Shown: piece by piece, positions 63,298 to 64,000 of the stretch
Numbering within the stretch: the first letter of the stretch is position 1
Layout of the letters: each line of letters starts with the position of its first letter
Source: Ascaris suum
Lineage: Eukaryota; Nematoda; Chromadorea; Rhabditida; Ascarididae
DNA: 64,000 bases
Direction of reading: 5' to 3'
Assembly (NCBI GenBank): GCA_013433145.1
Contig: CM024168.1
Span: forward strand, 16,129,868-16,193,867
Notes under the pieces: model-generated
What the model was told of the DNA's origin: nothing
The model's database searches: none
What the model saw: only the letters and a program-made list of their open reading frames with translations
Program-made: the position numbers and the translations under genes

Positions 63298-64000
63298 CTA
63301 TAATGATTATAGCGCATCAAATTCTAAAACGATATTCCCTATAAGCGTAAAAATGTTAGCCAAGAGAAACATTTAGAAACGCAATATTATTCAAAGAAAA
63401 TCGAGCATAAAAATCAGCAATAAATGATGGCGATGATTTTCTGAACGATACTTCGAAAAATTAGAGAAATAACTAAGAAGGATCATCGAAAAATCAGTAG
63501 AATAGAAGTTGCGGATGGCGATAGTTGAAAGCGCTCTGAATTGATATCTATTCTTATTGTTCAGCTAATCCTTTGTTGGGTATAGTAAAAACATTGCAAA
63601 ATCGAATGATTTGAAAAATTGAAATTCCAAATATGAAGGATATCCTAGAAAAAAAAAATTCAATTCAGAATATCATAACACCATAGTATCAGCTAAATTT
63701 ATTACAAAAAAAAAAAAAAACAATAATAATACAACGATAAGGAGTTGTGCAATTTAGGAGTGAACAAATAAAACTGCTGCAAAGATAATTTTAAAAACCG
63801 ATCGCATCATAGAGTTTGTTAGTTGAAAAAGAAACTACAAAAATAATTGATGTAAAAGTTTAGAAAATTTATAGAAATTTCCAAATTTCACTGAATGGAA
63901 TAATAGCAGTTTCATCGATTCACATCATAAGCAGTAGTTTTATGAATTGTTAGAGATTCATGAAAACGTTTCATTAAATGAGTTCAAATTCGATACGATA
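63298..64000. other. tropomyosin intron running off the window
   Basis: AT-rich with poly-A tracts. No upstream tropomyosin exon is visible within 700 bases. Confidence 0.6.

Noticed and set aside
1..64000. CRISPR arrays, operons with ribosome sites or other bacterial features
   Set aside because: The spliced gene structures show this is nuclear animal DNA. The only regular arrays are the minisatellite and simple repeats.

Overview
This is AT-rich eukaryotic genomic DNA from a nematode. The evidence is a tropomyosin gene of lev-11 type, a glycosyltransferase-like gene of the nematode-expanded DUF273 family, a FLYWCH/MULE gene, and short exons with GTAAGT-type donors and TTTTCAG/TTTTTAG-type acceptors. 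All genes are intron-rich, so I rebuilt coding regions exon by exon by matching splice phases. No genus is claimed.

Layout. 2.8-8.2 kb (+) and 11.0-14.1 kb (+): two paralogous six-exon genes for signal-anchored, SAM-dependent methyltransferase-like proteins. The second lies inside an inverted-repeat structure (arms of about 860 bp at 9829-10688 and 14740-15597) bordered by a 5-bp direct repeat, like a mobile element with gene cargo. 16.1-21.8 kb (+): a six-exon DUF273 gene, also with a signal anchor. These three genes share strand and predicted secretory topology, which suggests glycan synthesis and modification. 21.8-27.6 kb: no supported gene. 27.6-39.7 kb (+): one long gene joining an N-terminal FLYWCH zinc finger to a C-terminal MULE transposase domain. 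Its 4.4-kb intron holds a GC-rich 51-bp minisatellite (36.67-38.11 kb). 42.7-43.7 kb (+): a small gene of unknown function. 47.6-51.4 kb: small candidate secreted-protein genes, namely a six-cysteine peptide (+), an ShK-like protein (-) broken by a one-base homopolymer shift, and a weak acidic-tailed gene (+). 52.0-63.3 kb (-): the 3' half of tropomyosin, with two mutually exclusive internal exons of identical length and three alternative terminal exons of identical length. Its 5' exons lie beyond the right edge.

The leading unusual items are (i) the methyltransferase pair beside a glycosyltransferase, a candidate locus for O-methylated glycans; (ii) the inverted-repeat cassette around the second methyltransferase, whose conserved acidic residues are lost; and (iii) the FLYWCH-MULE host-like gene that keeps a D-D-E set. 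All functional statements are inferences from motifs read by eye; no database search was run.
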